From the NCBI GenBank assembly GCA_037013495.1, contig CM072802.1, forward strand, positions 49,527,275 through 49,591,274: 64,000 bases of DNA, in the 5' to 3' direction. Under the pieces are notes generated by a model. That model did no database searches. It was not told the origin of the DNA and worked only from the letters and a program-made list of their open reading frames with translations. This stretch comes from Hippophae tibetana. Its lineage: Eukaryota > Streptophyta > Magnoliopsida > Rosales > Elaeagnaceae. Made by a program: the position numbers and the translations under genes. Of the stretch, positions 61,535-64,000 are shown piece by piece (position 1 is the first letter of the stretch; every line of letters starts with the position of its first letter).

Positions 61535-63284
61535 AGTCGTCACTTTTCCATCAGCTAATTTTGCTCACCAAGCTCAAAATTCTCTTACAAATGAGAATAA
61601 AAGTGCACCTAAGGTTTTTGATTCTAATTCTACCTTTCCACAAGCTCAACAACAATTGATGAATTATGGAGGTTTTCCTATGGAATATCCTATGTAGTAT
61701 GGTTATCCTTCTCCTTTTATAATGCCTTGTAAAAAATTCTTTTGAGGAAAAGGTAGAGGTAATGGAGGTTGTGGTCCTCATAACATTGGTAATAGACATT
61801 TATGTCAACTTTGTGGAAAGTTAGGCCATCTTGTGAATCGTTGCTAGTTTAGGTTTGATCCAAATTTTTAGTCCTTTACTCAGTCATCTAATAGTGGATC
61901 TAGTTCATCAAACTCTTCCACCTCTACTAATTCTTCATTTCACACTGATAATTCTTAGGATAAAGTCACAAATCCTAATCCTTATACTCATCCTAATTCA
62001 TTTACTTTTTTTTATTGTTTAAATAAGTTATCAGTCTTCCACACATCCACAATTTCCTATGAATTATTTCATGGTAGTTTATCACCCTTCTCCTAATCTA
62101 GGACCCTCATATAGTCAAAGTGTACCTCAATACATGGTCCTATGCATGATAGGAGCTCCTGAGGTAATGCTTGAGCCTTTCTAGCATTCTAACTCAATAG
62201 CTTCTCACCATGTTATAATTGATCTTGTTAATATGTCCTTGTCTCAGCCTTACAAAGGCAATGACCAGCTGGTTGTTGGCAATGGTAAGGACATCTCTAT
62301 CTCTAGCATTTTTTCTACCTTTCCTACTTGTGATAATAGTAAAAGACAACTATTTTTGAAGAACATCTTACACGTTCCTTTGCATAATTTAACAAAGGAA
62401 ATTATGTTTATTTTGAGTTTCATTCTCATTCCTGTTCTGTGAAGGACAAGGAAACTCATAAGGAGCTTCTCAAGGGTACACTTCATGATGGCCTTTATGT
62501 TTTCAAACTTGACATGAAGAGTAGTCCTGCTTCTGTTTCTTCTCTTGGTAATTCTTCACAAATGTTTGTAAATGCTACAATAACTTCAATTCCTACACTA
62601 CTTATAGATTTTACTAATGGTATTTATTTGTGGCATTAATGTTTGGCTCATGCCTCTGTACCTATAATGAAGAAGCCTTTATCATTTGTAATATCTCTTT
62701 TTTTATAGTAAAACTAGTTCCTTTATCTATTTAGCTTGTCAAATGGGGAAATTTTACAAAATTCCATTTCTCACCTCCCCTAATTGTTCTATCGAACCTT
62801 TAGGCATAATTCATTTTGATATTTGGATGTTTCTTGTGACATCAGAAAATGAATATAAGTATTATGTGCATTTCACAATGAATGATCTCGATTTACATGA
62901 TTTATTTTCTTAAATCTAAGAGTGGAGTTTATAATGCTTTTCTATAATTTAAAGTTGCTATTGAATTGCAATTAAATTCTAAATGCTAAATGTTTCAATC
63001 TGACTAAGGAGGTGAGTTTCAAGCCTTAACATCTTTCTTTGTTTCTTTTGGAATTGTGCATTGCAGTTCTTGTCCAGCCATCCATGAACAAAATGACTCG
63101 ATTGAACGTAAACATAGGCAAATAGTAGATCAAGGATTGTCATTTGCTAGCTCATGCATCTATGCCATTAAATATTTTGAATAACGCTTTCTATACAAAA
63201 ATTTATGTTATCAATAGGTTTCCTAATCCTCTAATTACTCATTAGTCACTATTGTTTAAGTTGTTTCATGTCTAGCTAGATTAT
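61535..63284 (+). pseudogene. Copia element C: gag zinc knuckle to integrase
   Basis: An intact gag zinc knuckle CQLCGKLGHLVNRC lies at 61803-61844. Then an Asn/Ser-rich spacer, a protease-region segment around 62215-62420 (NDQLVVGNGKDISISSI; LKNILHVP), a GAG-pre-integrase segment at 62450-62660 (GTLHDGLYVF; WH.CLAHAS) and integrase core remains at 62740-63230. The DSG protease motif and the integrase triad cannot be read intact; many stops. The reverse transcriptase would follow but is cut off by the LTR at 63285. Confidence 0.82.
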
Positions 63285-64000
63285 TCTAGTGATTAGTGCA
63301 AAACTGTAAATGTATAGTATCGTATTTTTTAATAAAGTGATAAGAAGAGTATTATCCTCAGGGATTGATAACTTATTTTTAATAAATACCAAAATTATGA
63401 TAATCTTGATTTTATCTAGAGAAGTTTGTTGTATTTAAAAATTAAAATAAATAAATTTAAAGAAAATGCGCAAAAGAAAATAAAAAAATTGTTCGAAAAT
63501 TAAATTAATGGGAAGAAGTTTTTTAGGAAATTGATTTGACCTAATCCATTACTATGTTTTACTCATCTAACTAATTAAATTTAATTATCTCTTTTTGTTA
63601 GCAATATCAAAAATATCTAAAAGACTCTTTAGATAGTCAATTGGAAATAATCTTCTTCATTAATTTACACAAGATTATGTAATTTAATAAATCAAGAAAA
63701 TATTAATGCCAATGATTTTTAAAACTATACAAGTTCATACAAATCCTTCGATTTCTATATTTACTTATGTCGAAATATTTTAGATCTATTCTTTAATTCT
63801 CTCTTTCGATACTAAATCATAAGAATAAAATAATCTAATTAATGAACAGTAAATTAAAAGCATTAAAAATATTACATCTTTTTACTAGAATAAAAATAAA
63901 TTAATTTATATTAAAAATTAAATTAAACATAAACAAATTTACAATACTTATATGAAAGAAATTGAAAAAAAATTGACTCGCAAAAAGAATATACTTTCGC
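63285..64000 (-). mobile_element. Athila-like LTR, runs off the right edge
   Basis: Opens TGATTAGTGCAAAACTGTAA, then TATCGTATTTTTTAATAAAG and ATTATCCTCAGGGATTG. This is the reverse complement of the 3' end of a Gypsy LTR. The partner end is beyond the window. Confidence 0.6.

Larger units (their letters stand above)
49517..63284 (+). mobile_element. Copia element C, broken into pieces by later insertions
   Basis: Pieces in order: TATA box and leader from 49517, primer site TGGTATTAGAGCC at 49627-49639, gag leader to 49671, gag at about 58722-59246 and 59912-60050, gag zinc knuckle to integrase at about 61535-63284. The pieces lie in one order and one orientation and are separated by Sirevirus-like copy B, a palindrome and an Athila-like LTR. 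The left end and the 3' LTR were not found; the 3' part runs beyond the window or is lost. Confidence 0.75.

Overview
The window is nuclear DNA of a flowering plant, almost certainly a eudicot. The evidence is genes with introns, two plant-type pentatricopeptide repeat (PPR) proteins, a chloroplast-type J-domain/ferredoxin protein, and plant retrotransposons primed by initiator tRNA-Met or tRNA-Asp. The species cannot be named from the sequence. The DNA is very AT-rich. About two thirds of it is transposable elements and their remains, with only four host genes.

Host genes, left to right: (1) the 5' part of a minus-strand BIG BROTHER-related (BBR-like) E3 ubiquitin ligase gene, exons 1-3 at 6452 to 1107, with its RING exons beyond the left edge; (2) a plus-strand DYW-class PPR gene like Arabidopsis At4g33990/EMB2758 (32474-34927), probably with an intron ending one base before the ATG; (3) a plus-strand E+ class PPR gene like At5g08305 (40847-42442); (4) a four-exon plus-strand chloroplast J-domain plus 4Fe-4S ferredoxin-like membrane protein, DJC76-like (45362-48566).

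Mobile DNA: a decayed Copia element (2169-5675) lies in BBR intron 1. A four-level nest fills 8827-30212. Its outer layer is a pol-less Sirevirus-like LTR element (minus). Inside that is a CACTA transposon (15293-28870, TSD AAT). Inside that is an Athila-like non-coding LTR element (20942-28665). Inside that is an inverted solo LTR of the same Athila-like family (23923-25667, flanked by ACTACT). A gag-only Copia element (38755 to about 40770) ends directly upstream of the second PPR gene. From about 49.5 kb to the right edge there is one old Copia element (primer site at 49627, gag at 58.7-60.05 kb, protease to integrase at 61.5-63.3 kb). It was split by a second copy of the pol-less Sirevirus-like family (49672 to about 58721, itself hit by a 914-bp CACTA MITE and by an orphan CACTA end), by a 660-bp near-perfect palindrome with a 5-bp TSD, and by two Athila-like LTRs.

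The best candidates for something new are: the Sirevirus-like family that carries gag plus a second ORF resembling the putative plant transposon protein domain (PF20167) in place of pol, seen in two copies; the LTR-derived palindrome; the apparent GC-AG intron of the BBR-like gene; and GC-rich, CACGTG-bearing islands that differ between copies of the Athila-like LTRs. No CRISPR array, rRNA or tRNA gene was recognised.
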